Shown in pieces: positions 16,433 through 24,772 of a stretch of DNA of 64,000 nucleotides (its first letter is position 1; each line of letters opens with the position of its first letter). The translations under genes were made by a program, and so were the position numbers. Origin of the DNA: Knufia peltigerae (lineage: Eukaryota > Ascomycota > Eurotiomycetes > Chaetothyriales > Trichomeriaceae); the NCBI GenBank assembly GCA_030247855.1, contig JAPDRN010000114.1:7780-71779 (forward strand), written 5' to 3'. Below the pieces are notes generated by a model that saw only the letters and a list, made by a program, of their open reading frames with translations, was not told the DNA's origin and did not search any database.

Positions 16433-16933
16433 GTGCCCATTGAGTTCAACCCCCAAGCAAGAACTGCTATCGACGCGTTCAGCGGACTAGTCATCTCGTT
16501 CCCAAGAATCGTCGCCTCAGACATGCCAGATGGAAACGAAGTCACGGAATATCAGTACACCTTCCGACGAGGGGAGCGGATCCTTGCAGCCATGTCTGTA
16601 CTTGGAACCGAGGAACGAACTGAGAGGGGTGATCACTGGGATTGGAAGTACACCATGGACCTGAGCTCCACCCACACCTTGGGGCTGATAGCGAGGCTCA
16701 AAGCTGACCTCGGCAATACCGATGACCCAATGAAATTTCTACGGGCTGTTGCGAAGGGTCTGCTGGCTGTTTTCGCCAATCAGACCGACAACTCGCGGGA
16801 TGTCCGTTACGTCGTTCTCACGCGAGCAGGCGCACTGAGACAAGTTGGTATCGAAGTCCCCGAAGACATTCCGTTGGCAGCTGATGGCCGAATCATCCTG
16901 GCAGAGCTCTCTGTTCCCGCTCACGTGTTCTGA
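16433..16933 (+). CDS. 166-residue protein, paralogue of the previous gene, candidate immunity protein
   Basis: I start it at GTG 16433, 9 bases after AGGA, because this gives exactly the length of its paralogue and aligns their first residues (PIEFNPQARTAIDAFSG). An in-frame ATG at 16370 would add 21 residues without a counterpart. Shared blocks are DGNEVTEYQYTFRRGERI, FLRAVAKGLLAVFANQTDNS, RDVRYVVLTR and IILAELSVPAHVF. It ends 11 bases before the large effector start, so the two are probably co-translated. Soluble, no signal peptide, function inferred from position only. Confidence 0.7.
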   Translation: MPIEFNPQARTAIDAFSGLVISFPRIVASDMPDGNEVTEYQYTFRRGERILAAMSVLGTEERTERGDHWDWKYTMDLSSTHTLGLIARLKADLGNTDDPMKFLRAVAKGLLAVFANQTDNSRDVRYVVLTRAGALRQVGIEVPEDIPLAADGRIILAELSVPAHVF

Positions 16934-16944
16934 GGTCAGATAGC

Positions 16945-19900
16945 ATGGGGCAGTTCGCATTCAAGGAATTTGCACTAGCCACATTGAAACCAGCAACCAA
17001 CGTGGCTGATGGTAGTCGGCTTTCCGATCAGCAGAAGGCTCTCGTTGTTGAGTATCTGACTTCTCCCGGCTCGGGCCCAGATGGATCAACGAGCTACGAG
17101 GACTTCGTCAGTGAGAAGATGCGCGTCCATCCGCCTCGCCTTCCGACAGGCGTCGAGTACATTGCGTTCTCAGGGGTCGATGGGAGAAAGATCCCGAACT
17201 TCGATAATGCAACCGAGTATCAAAGGAACCTTGAGGGTAGAGCGGCGATCATCGGTGATACGCCGTGGGGACATTACATTGATTCGCTGAATGAATATCC
17301 TGAAAGTCATCAGGACTTCCATGCCGTCAAGGACAAGTTCCGAGACTTCATGGGTGCTCGTGGATTCGTTCCCAAGGGGGAGCCCATCAGCGCGCTCCAA
17401 GACATGATGTGGAACGCAGGCAGTCCCAAGTTCTTCGAGAACGCCATCGCCACAGGCAAGCCCTTGCTGGCATTTGTCGAGAATGCCCAGCCCGGACGTG
17501 GCTTCGACAAATTTGAACTAGCCACCGCCCTCGACCACCCCACCGTCCGCATCAACGGCTACCCGATAAGCGCCTTCGGCCCCGAGCCTTTAGCCTTCGC
17601 AAGCCAGTCTGCCGCCGAGTACCAGGCGCTTGAGCGCAGCCTCGCGCAGCATGCCACCACCCACAGCGCACAACCCGTCGATGTCGCGCAGGTCCGCCTG
17701 CATCTCAAACCCATCGATGGCTATGACGCCGTAAGCAAGACACTCTTCGAACGGCCTCTGCACGATTACAGCGCGTTGAACCTGAGCGAGATGTCGACCA
17801 CGCGTGCGAATTGGGTCGCAGCGCATGCCAACCCAGCCACAGGGCCACGCCTGTTCGCTGACTTGCCTGAACCACCATCGCACGCGCCCCTGCAGCCAGG
17901 GGCTGCACGTGGACCTCCGCATGCGGCGACCGTTGCCGAAGCAGTGGCCGACGTTGCACCGCATGGCGTACACGCCGGAATCAATCCCGCCATCAAGATT
18001 GCCGGCGTTGCAGGCGTCGCCCTGCTTGCGCACGATTTCGCCACCTCCGGGCACAAGTGGATTGAGCTGAATTCGCAGGGCAATACCGCAGGCGCAGATT
18101 CCACAGCCGCACACTTCATCGGCCGCAATGTCGGCGGCGCAGTGGGTGGCTTTCTTGGCGGCGCCGGTGTCGGCCTCGCTTCGGGCTCGTGGACGGGCCC
18201 TGGCGCCATTGCAACCGGTATCGGTGGCGGCGTCCTGGGTGCGTACCTCGGCGAGCGTTGGGCCGCGCAGAAAGACATCGAACACGTCTATTCCCAGGAT
18301 GACCCGATGGGGCGCACGTGGACACGTTCCCCCGCCGATCCCGACGGGCGCTGGTTGCGCGAAGGCGAACAGCAGCAGGTCCAGAGCAGCGACCTCGGCA
18401 TCGGCGTGGAAGTCCGCCCGGTGCAGACCGCACAGGGCGACGACGTTACCTTCCGCACCACCTACGTGGCCACCGGCACCTTGGAGCGCCAGTTGAACTG
18501 GCAGGCGGCTCGAGCCTCCTATGAGCTGGGCCTTTCGAACCCGCCACCACCACAGAACCCCTACCGACTGAGCGCACATGGCTTGGCCGAGCCCGCGCGA
18601 AGTGCCTTCGAAACCGATCGGGCCTTTGTACGCGATGCCAGCTCGGGACAATGGGAACTTGAAATCAAGGAAATGGTGGATGGTCGAGTGCCCAACAGCC
18701 GCCACCTGCCAGTCTCGGCGGAGCAGGGGCAGGCGCTGGATGAACAGTCGCGCACGGTCATCGCCCAGAACGCGTCAAACACCAAAGCCGCGATGGCTGG
18801 GCGCTACATGGTTGCTCACGAGCAGGGCCGATGGGGCGACTTCGGCGACGCGAACAATCCATCCATTCCCCGTGCCGTTCAAGACGCGCAAGCCAGCGCC
18901 GACACGTTGAAGGCAAGCGATGGCAATGCCTATACACGGCAGGCGGACGGCCAATGGGTCAGCAAAGGCGTGATCTTTGACAGCACCGCCAACCGAAACC
19001 TGAGCGACGAGTTGGAGATCACCTGGCAAAGCCAGAATGACGGTATCGCCGGGCTGCACGACATCGCCAAGCAGCTCAAAGACACCGCGCAGGTTGCACC
19101 CGAAGGTATTCGCGGCCAAGTGGATGCGCTGTACGCGCGGCATGGCATCGAGCGCACCGAGCAGCAGCTTGCAGCTACAGCCGTCGCCGTGGAGCAGACG
19201 CTGAACCTGCAAGGCAGAACAGGCGACGTGGTTCTGGAACTGATGCCAGACCCACGTAGCCACGCGCCCAGCGCAGAAAGTGCTATCGCCACTTTTGGTG
19301 ACGCGGGCGGCAACCGGATGGTGCTCACCGGCACCACCACCATTGAAGACATTTCGCGGGCTCAATCGCAGCTTCGGCCCGAAGCTTCGCTGGCCGCCCA
19401 AGGCGCTGCACCTGCAGATCATGCGACGACGCCCGACGTGCCCGAGCTACGCATTGCTGCGTTGACGGCAAAGGAGCAGGACGCACACCGGCAAGCCCTG
19501 CAGGAGGCCAATCGCCAGGGCAGCGCGGCGGTGGATGCGCAGCAAGCAGCGTCGGTGGCAGTGCTGGAGGCGCGAGGGGTGCACGTTGACCCGGTTGAGG
19601 TACTGAAGGTCGACAGTGACCTCCAACGAGGTACGGCACCCGGCGCTGCCATTGAACCCGCTCGCGAGCCAACTCCGGCGCCCGCTCCTGTCATCACGGC
19701 GCCCTCGGCGACGATTGTTGAGCCAGAGCACACACCTCCGTCGCGTGAGAGTGAGCAGCGAGTAGAGAGTCGCTCTGAACGGCAAGCCGATTCGGCGCAG
19801 CGCGCAGAGGATGCTGCCCAGCAGGACGCTCGGAAAGAGGAATCGGCACCGACTGCACAAGCAGCGGGCCCTCAAAGTGCCTCGCAGCATGAACCGAATG

Positions 19901-20766
19901 TAGAGCAGGCGCGACAGAGCCAGAGTACCCCGGGGGTAATTGCTGCGGCCATTGCAGGCTCAGCCCAGCCAGTTCAGATGCAAGAGCCCAAGGCTGAGCC
20001 TCCCGCGCATCAGGCCCGTGTTGAGCCGCAGATGCTTACCGACGCACTGCCGGTACAGGCTGCCGCCGCTACAGCTCAGGCCGAAGCAGAGAAGCCACTG
20101 CCGCGACCTTTTGAGAACGAGCAGGCGCCAAGGACCGCGCAGGAAGTCCCGTTGGATCTCCAAGTATCGTCGCCACCGGCCCGCGACAATCCGGAGCTGA
20201 AGGCTGCAGGCCCCAGAACTGCTGAGGTTGGCGGAGACGCTACCCATCAGGCGGTGCTCCCCTCCTCGCCCTCAGGTGAGAAACGCAACCTCGCAGAACA
20301 TGCACACCCGCAGCCCACCGCTCTGGCGGAGAGCAACCCAATGCAGCCCGGCCATCCCGATCACGCGCTCTATCAGCAGATCCGCGACGGCGTGGAGGAG
20401 CTGGACGCCAAACATGGCCGAAGCTTCGATGCGACGAGCGAGAGAATCACGGCCAGCCTGCTGGTTCTAGCCAAGGACAATGATCTGTCCCACGTCGATC
20501 ATGTGCTCGTGAGCAACGCGACGGCAGCGCACCCCGCGGGCCATAACCTCTTCGTGGTGCAGGGCGAGGTCAGCGACCCCGCCCATCTGCAGGCGTCCAT
20601 GCCCACCGCAGAGGCAGCGCAGACGCCAGTGGAGGAATCACTTCTGCAGTTCAATTCAGTCAGCAGGGAGGCACAGCAGCGCGCACTGGCCAATCAACAG
20701 GAGCAGCTGTTGCAGGACGAGCGAGCACAGCAGGACATCCAGGTGCGCGCGGCAAGCATGGGTTAA
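16945..20766 (+). CDS. Large mosaic XVIPCD-type T4SS effector candidate, 1273 residues
   Basis: Residues 1-190 (MGQFAFKEFALATLKPATNV, LQDMMWNAGSPKFFENAI) form an unrecognised, AT-richer N-terminal domain. Residues about 350-430 hold hydrophobic and glycine-zipper stretches (AGVAGVALLAHDF; GRNVGGAVGGFLGGAGVGLA) that could insert in a membrane. About 440-830 is an unrecognised soluble region with VYSQDDPMGRTW and WQSQNDGIAGLHDIAKQLKD. About 830-1130 is a disordered Ala/Glu/Pro/Gln linker. Residues 1132-1273 are a clear XVIPCD (HALYQQIRDGVEELDAKHGR, DLSHVDHVLVSNA, HNLFVVQGEVSDPAHLQASM) with a Gln-rich tail ending ASMG. The toxic activity cannot be named. Confidence 0.8.
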   Translation: MGQFAFKEFALATLKPATNVADGSRLSDQQKALVVEYLTSPGSGPDGSTSYEDFVSEKMRVHPPRLPTGVEYIAFSGVDGRKIPNFDNATEYQRNLEGRAAIIGDTPWGHYIDSLNEYPESHQDFHAVKDKFRDFMGARGFVPKGEPISALQDMMWNAGSPKFFENAIATGKPLLAFVENAQPGRGFDKFELATALDHPTVRINGYPISAFGPEPLAFASQSAAEYQALERSLAQHATTHSAQPVDVAQVRLHLKPIDGYDAVSKTLFERPLHDYSALNLSEMSTTRANWVAAHANPATGPRLFADLPEPPSHAPLQPGAARGPPHAATVAEAVADVAPHGVHAGINPAIKIAGVAGVALLAHDFATSGHKWIELNSQGNTAGADSTAAHFIGRNVGGAVGGFLGGAGVGLASGSWTGPGAIATGIGGGVLGAYLGERWAAQKDIEHVYSQDDPMGRTWTRSPADPDGRWLREGEQQQVQSSDLGIGVEVRPVQTAQGDDVTFRTTYVATGTLERQLNWQAARASYELGLSNPPPPQNPYRLSAHGLAEPARSAFETDRAFVRDASSGQWELEIKEMVDGRVPNSRHLPVSAEQGQALDEQSRTVIAQNASNTKAAMAGRYMVAHEQGRWGDFGDANNPSIPRAVQDAQASADTLKASDGNAYTRQADGQWVSKGVIFDSTANRNLSDELEITWQSQNDGIAGLHDIAKQLKDTAQVAPEGIRGQVDALYARHGIERTEQQLAATAVAVEQTLNLQGRTGDVVLELMPDPRSHAPSAESAIATFGDAGGNRMVLTGTTTIEDISRAQSQLRPEASLAAQGAAPADHATTPDVPELRIAALTAKEQDAHRQALQEANRQGSAAVDAQQAASVAVLEARGVHVDPVEVLKVDSDLQRGTAPGAAIEPAREPTPAPAPVITAPSATIVEPEHTPPSRESEQRVESRSERQADSAQRAEDAAQQDARKEESAPTAQAAGPQSASQHEPNVEQARQSQSTPGVIAAAIAGSAQPVQMQEPKAEPPAHQARVEPQMLTDALPVQAAAATAQAEAEKPLPRPFENEQAPRTAQEVPLDLQVSSPPARDNPELKAAGPRTAEVGGDATHQAVLPSSPSGEKRNLAEHAHPQPTALAESNPMQPGHPDHALYQQIRDGVEELDAKHGRSFDATSERITASLLVLAKDNDLSHVDHVLVSNATAAHPAGHNLFVVQGEVSDPAHLQASMPTAEAAQTPVEESLLQFNSVSREAQQRALANQQEQLLQDERAQQDIQVRAASMG

Positions 20767-20799
20767 ATCAATTGCTTGGTTCAGATCATCCCCGCCAAG

Positions 20800-21417
20800 T
20801 CACGGCTCATCCCGACTTGAGCATTTTCCCATACCAAGCCAGCGCTCAAGGGCCGTGCCTCCGTCCTTGATCAGCTCCGATCGGTGAAGGCACCACAGCG
20901 CGGCGGTGCCCCCTATGACGACCCACAGCCAGTACACGAATGTTATGCGCCCGCCAATCTGGCTCACCACCAGGATGTAGCCCAGCATTGCAGCCGAAAG
21001 GCCCGACACAAAGTAGCCTAACAGGAAGGCGCGCGAGAGCAACCTTCGGGTAGTGGGGCTGGCGTGCCTAGGCTTGCGCCATCTGAGCTCGCCGGTTGCA
21101 TCATCCAGGTCAATCAACGGCCAGGCATCGGCTACTTCCATGATGGCCCTAGCGGGTTGATCCAGCTTGGAAAGGCGACGAATGATGGAAACGGGCAGGT
21201 AGGCACCAAAATGGTGGCGGACCGCCACCGAGAGCCAGAGATCATCCTTCTTCTCAGCGTCGTGGAAGAGCTCAAGGAACTCCTTACGGGCCGAGCCTCG
21301 GGAGTGGTTCATGCCACTCAGCCCTTTGAAGATGAGGACCAGGAGCACGCACAGCACCAGTGGCACCAGCAACTGCCCGCCATGAAGATCCATCAGCCGA
21401 TTGACGATGCCATCCAT
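20800..21417 (-). CDS. Membrane protein of unknown function
   Basis: 205 residues: an N-terminal helix (LLVPLVLCVLLVLIFKGL), a soluble middle (SARKEFLELFHDAEKKDDLW, YLPVSIIRRLSKLDQPARAI, WPLIDLDDATGELRWRKPR) and a C-terminal helical pair (AFLLGYFVSGLSAAMLGYIL; TFVYWLWVVIGGTAALWCL). It is convergent with the large effector gene, 33 bases apart, so not in its operon. It could still be an accessory or membrane immunity protein, but nothing in the sequence shows it. AT-richer than the core genes. Confidence 0.7.
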   Translation of the reverse strand: MDGIVNRLMDLHGGQLLVPLVLCVLLVLIFKGLSGMNHSRGSARKEFLELFHDAEKKDDLWLSVAVRHHFGAYLPVSIIRRLSKLDQPARAIMEVADAWPLIDLDDATGELRWRKPRHASPTTRRLLSRAFLLGYFVSGLSAAMLGYILVVSQIGGRITFVYWLWVVIGGTAALWCLHRSELIKDGGTALERWLGMGKCSSRDEP

Positions 21418-21562
21418 GGTTGTCGACTCCCGAGTTCGTTGGAGGCGAGCATCCCCTAACGCGTTGATGATCGCAATTGGTTGCCGACTATCGTCTCCTC
21501 TAGTGAATCCCTGCTAGTGAGACATCTCCGGGTGACCCAGCTGTCCCGCATGGAGAGTAGCC

Positions 21563-21778
21563 ATGACAAAGATCGACCCAGCTTGGCTGGAAGCATTCGA
21601 CAAAGAGCTTCTCCACCTGTTCGCCATCGACCACAGCGATGCCGGCATGGATGAGCTCCTGCCGCGCTGCTACTCAAACCTGCCGGCGCGCGAGGCGGAG
21701 CTGGCGTTTGGCGATGACTACGGCCTGGACCGCGATGATGCGCTGTGGCCGCGACCCGGGCTGGAACGCCGATGTTAA
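21563..21778 (+). CDS. Small acidic protein of unknown function, 71 residues
   Basis: Starts MTKIDPAWLEAFDKELLHLF after GAGAGTAGCC. The sequence is acidic and helical (HSDAGMDELLPR, REAELAFGDDYGLDRDDALW) and looks like a real small soluble protein. It stands alone between a divergent membrane-protein gene and a structured non-coding stretch. No family is recognised. Confidence 0.55.
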   Translation: MTKIDPAWLEAFDKELLHLFAIDHSDAGMDELLPRCYSNLPAREAELAFGDDYGLDRDDALWPRPGLERRC

Positions 21779-22000
21779 GTAGTGACGCTTTTGCCCCGTT
21801 TTCGGTCATGGGCGTCGTGATGGTCTGTCGTAATCGGGCGCCCGTGGTGTCGCAAAGCCTTGATGGCCTTCAACGAATTGCCGTTATCTGAATATTGGGC
21901 GGAGCCCTTGTCCCGCACGCGACTGGCCGCATTCGCTGCCATGCGACAATGCCGTAAGCGTCAACACCTGCGGCCTCTAAGGGCTAGGGTTTCTTGGCAT

Positions 22001-22234
22001 CTCGCAACCGTGCGAGTACACCTTGGCATGCCACCTGACACGAGGTGGTACGGGCGTCGAAAACCCGGCAGTAACCATGTGTTTACGCTTGTCAGCCGGC
22101 GTCACCTCTGAGTGGCGCCGGCTGGCAATCCGTTCGCGTTCCATGGCGGGCGGTGCGTGGGGGTCTTCGGACCCGCCGGTTTGGTTACTGTCCGGTTTTC
22201 GAGCCACGCATCGTCCGCCACCTTTGTCGGTGGC
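22001..22234 (+). ncRNA. Structured leader/RNA element upstream of a small gene
   Basis: Five hairpins lie within 234 bases: 22001-22016 (CTCGCA/TGCGAG), 22031-22048 (CCACCT/AGGTGG), 22094-22123 (AGCCGGCG/CGCCGGCT, loop GC-paired further), 22161-22174 (GGGTC-TTCG-GACCC) and 22217-22234 (GCCACC/GGTGGC). A long-range stem pairs 22057-22076 with 22183-22202 (18 of 20 positions complementary) and encloses two of them. It ends 29 bases before the ATG at 22264. Open frames across it are read from structure and are unlikely proteins. It may be a 5' regulatory RNA, an immunity-type antisense RNA as in satellite phages, or a repeat of unknown origin. Confidence 0.6.
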
Positions 22235-22263
22235 CCGTTGTCTGTCCTGCACGGAGCACTGCC

Positions 22264-22632
22264 ATGAGCGCATCGGAACATCTGCATCTGAACACCCAGC
22301 GCGATCCGGCCAACGCTGAAGAAGCGTGCGAGCCGAACGCCGATCCAAACGCCTTCGTCACCACGCTGCGGCGCATCGGCACGGGCGCGGCGGCAGATGG
22401 CCAGCCCTGGCCGGAGCGCCACCAGCTGCCGGGGCGCTGCCTGGCACTGGCCGACGCCGACTGCGCCCTGGCCGGGTTGCGCGTGGTGCAGGAAGTGCTG
22501 CTGGCCGGCGAGCGTTCGCGGCAGAACAGCGGGGCCAAGGAGTACCTGGGCGACCGTGTGATGGAAGGGCTGATGATGGCCTGCGTGGCGCTGACCGCGC
22601 AGGTGACCGAGCGGCTGCAGGTGCACGAATAG
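22264..22632 (+). CDS. Small protein of unknown function behind a structured leader
   Basis: 122 residues starting MSASEHLHLNTQRDPANAEE at ATG 22264. A disordered acidic N-terminus is followed by a helical part with ALADADCALAGLRVVQEVLL, RQNSGAKEYLGDRVMEGLMM and ACVALTAQVTERLQVHE. The layout resembles small DUF3077/DUF6124-type proteins of pseudomonads, which also follow structured intergenic sequence; this is a similarity of plan only. The longer frame from 22153 begins within the hairpins and is rejected. Confidence 0.6.
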   Translation: MSASEHLHLNTQRDPANAEEACEPNADPNAFVTTLRRIGTGAAADGQPWPERHQLPGRCLALADADCALAGLRVVQEVLLAGERSRQNSGAKEYLGDRVMEGLMMACVALTAQVTERLQVHE

Positions 22633-22731
22633 CCCGGTTGGGCTTGTCCCTCTGTCGCCAGGCTGCGGGCCGTTGACACGTTGTCGCGGCCCTCTCGCCT
22701 TGTTGTCCATCCCCTATCTGTAGAGCTTCCG

Positions 22732-23094
22732 ATGAGACTTGTGATTTATGGCGTTGTGCTGCTGACGCTGCTGTATGCGGCGGTCGTCAACCGGAATCTG
22801 CCTAGGATTGGTCTGAGCCTGTGGATCCTGCGAAAGGTGCTCCATGCCGAGTTCGCTGTCATGCGCGAGGATGCTGTGCGGCTGGTGCGCGGGGGCGTGG
22901 TGCGGGGCGCGCTGCATCCTGGGGAGCGGTACTTCGAGGTGATTTGCGACGGCAAGCCCGTGATGCTGGTGGACAACTCGTTGGAGCAGCTTGTGATTGT
23001 GCTGTATGCGGATAGGTGGATTGATGTTCCGTGCGTGATGCCGCTGATGTCGCATTGGAGTGGGCGGATTCTGGCGGATCGGGCGCGTCCGTAG
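22732..23094 (+). CDS. Small membrane-anchored protein of unknown function
   Basis: 120 residues. One N-terminal membrane helix (MRLVIYGVVLLTLLYAAVVN) and a soluble domain with LWILRKVLHAEFAVMREDAV, GALHPGERYFEVICDGKPVM and LVIVLYADRWIDVPCVMPLM. The start at 22732 opens directly at the helix. Codon use is less biased toward GC than in the core genes. No family is recognised. Confidence 0.6.
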   Translation: MRLVIYGVVLLTLLYAAVVNRNLPRIGLSLWILRKVLHAEFAVMREDAVRLVRGGVVRGALHPGERYFEVICDGKPVMLVDNSLEQLVIVLYADRWIDVPCVMPLMSHWSGRILADRARP

Positions 23095-23166
23095 CGGGGG
23101 GATCGGAGGGCCAAGGTAGGCGACCTCTTTCCGGCATCCTCTCGATCACCCGCAAGGAGTTTCGCC

Positions 23167-23631
23167 ATGACCGGCACGCCGGTCTGCCTGCTCGGCACTG
23201 GTGGCCGTACTGGATGCCAGCGGCTGCGCGCACCCGCCATCCACGGGTCTGGACGACGACATCGCCGCCACGTTCAAGGGCGCCACCGGCCCCGCACGGT
23301 GGGCGGCCGCAGCTACACGGCGCAGTTGGTGGCGGCCAACCTGGGCCCGCACCGTTTCATGTTCCAGGGCAATCTCTACTGCAACCAGATCGGCCCGTTT
23401 GCGGGTGGCGGAGTGACGCTGGCGGTGTTCTGGCCGGACTTCGATGCCGCGCTGCCAGAGGATCATCCGGTGCGGTCGGTGGCGGATGGGTACCGACAGG
23501 TTTCGATTGAGCTGCGGCATGTCGGTGGCGCGGGGGCCGCGGATTATCTGCCGCAGGATCTGACCGGGCGCGTGTCGCTGACGCCTTACGCGGTGGATCG
23601 GTCGAGGGTGCGCGCCATGTACGGGAGGTGA
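23167..23631 (+). pseudogene. Degraded lipoprotein gene
   Basis: The frame from ATG 23167 gives a natural sequence only from about 23300 (GGRSYTAQLVAANLGPHRFM, FQGNLYCNQIGPF, YLPQDLTGRVSLTPYAVDRS). Upstream, the better sequence lies in another frame: a lipobox-like SGCAHPP near 23220 and DDDIAATFKGATGPA to about 23295. At least two shifts are needed, one in the signal region and one near 23298. The original product would be a lipoprotein of about 150 residues. No family is recognised. Confidence 0.55.
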
Positions 23632-23846
23632 CGCCGGATGGGTTGTGGGTGGGCTCACTGGCGGACTCGGCCTCATGCTCTTCCTCGAACTGCTGTCGTG
23701 GTTCGCGGAAATGGAGCTTAGGAAACTAACTCGAGCAGATGGCGAGCAAGAGCGAACTGCGTCCGCCTGGCCTAGATTCATAGTGCCGCACGTGCGTTAA
23801 CATGACGCAATTGCCCTGGTAGGCTACCGCTACCAGGGAGGTCCAC

Positions 23847-24737
23847 ATGACCAAGGCTGTCTTTACCGCATCAGACAACACCGTGTACGACGATCTGAAA
23901 GATCAGTGGTACCACTTCCCGCACACCTACTTGGGACAAGTGCAGGAAGCCGTGGGGGATCGGGTACTGTTCTATCAGCCTAGGCGCAACAGCGGGCCAA
24001 CCAGTGCAGACGGCTCTCAAGCCTATGTCGCTGCAGCTCGAGTGGTCGGCGTTCGGAAGGACGCCCGCCTCCCAGATCACTACTTCGCGGATCTGGCCGA
24101 GTACATGGAGTTCGACACGAAGGTTCCGTTCAAAGTCGGGGGCAAGTACTTCGAAGCCGCGCTTCAGAAGCCTGATGGCTCCACTAACAGGGGCGCTTTC
24201 GGCCGGTCCGTTAGACTCCTGCCTGACCTTGAGTTCAACGAAGTACTAGCTCTTGGCCTGGCCGGCGCCTTTGAAGAGCTTCATACCGGAACCGACCAAC
24301 GCTTTATCTTGGACTCACCCGCCCCGCTGATTGGCGAGCGGCCAACGGTAGCCTCACTGGTGGAGCGCAAGGTCAGGGAAATCGCCTTTCGTCGAAATGT
24401 CCTAGCTGCTTATGACGGGACCTGTGCCGTGACGGGGCTACGGGTGGTGGACGGCTTAGGCCGGTTCGAAGCACAGGCGGCCCATGTCAGAGCAGTCGCA
24501 AAGAATGGGTCTGATTGGGTACGCAATGGCATCGCCATGACCGCGACAGTCCATTGGTTGTTTGACCGCGGCCTCATTAGCATCAACGATGACTATTCAG
24601 TCCTCGTATCACGGCAGGCCGGCCCGGCCGCTGCGATCATTGCTATGCGAGATACCTTATTATTACCTCCCGATCCCTCCAAGCGTCCGCACTGCGAGTA
24701 TCTCAACTGGCACAGAGATACGGTCTATCAGGGCTAG
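23847..24737 (+). CDS. HNH endonuclease-domain protein
   Basis: 296 residues. The first 150 residues (YDDLKDQWYHFPHTYLGQVQ, DRVLFYQPRRN, YVAAARVVGVRKD, YFADLAEYMEFD) look like an EVE/PUA-type modified-base-recognition module. Residues 175-250 hold an HNH_2-type nuclease: REIAFRRNVLAAYDGTCAVT, QAAHVRAVAKNGSDWVRNG and MTATVHWLFDRGLISINDD, with Asn/His positions kept. This arrangement suits modification-dependent restriction. It is convergent with the PD-(D/E)XK-like gene 35 bases away, inside the defence island. The start follows AGGGAGG. Confidence 0.8.
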   Translation: MTKAVFTASDNTVYDDLKDQWYHFPHTYLGQVQEAVGDRVLFYQPRRNSGPTSADGSQAYVAAARVVGVRKDARLPDHYFADLAEYMEFDTKVPFKVGGKYFEAALQKPDGSTNRGAFGRSVRLLPDLEFNEVLALGLAGAFEELHTGTDQRFILDSPAPLIGERPTVASLVERKVREIAFRRNVLAAYDGTCAVTGLRVVDGLGRFEAQAAHVRAVAKNGSDWVRNGIAMTATVHWLFDRGLISINDDYSVLVSRQAGPAAAIIAMRDTLLLPPDPSKRPHCEYLNWHRDTVYQG

Positions 24738-24772
24738 GGTTTGGTGACCCTGCACTTACAGACGGCGCTGCC

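Noticed and set aside
22023..22319. 98-codon frame across the structured element
   Set aside because: Its sequence follows the hairpins and runs out of phase into the gene at 22264; more likely RNA structure than protein.
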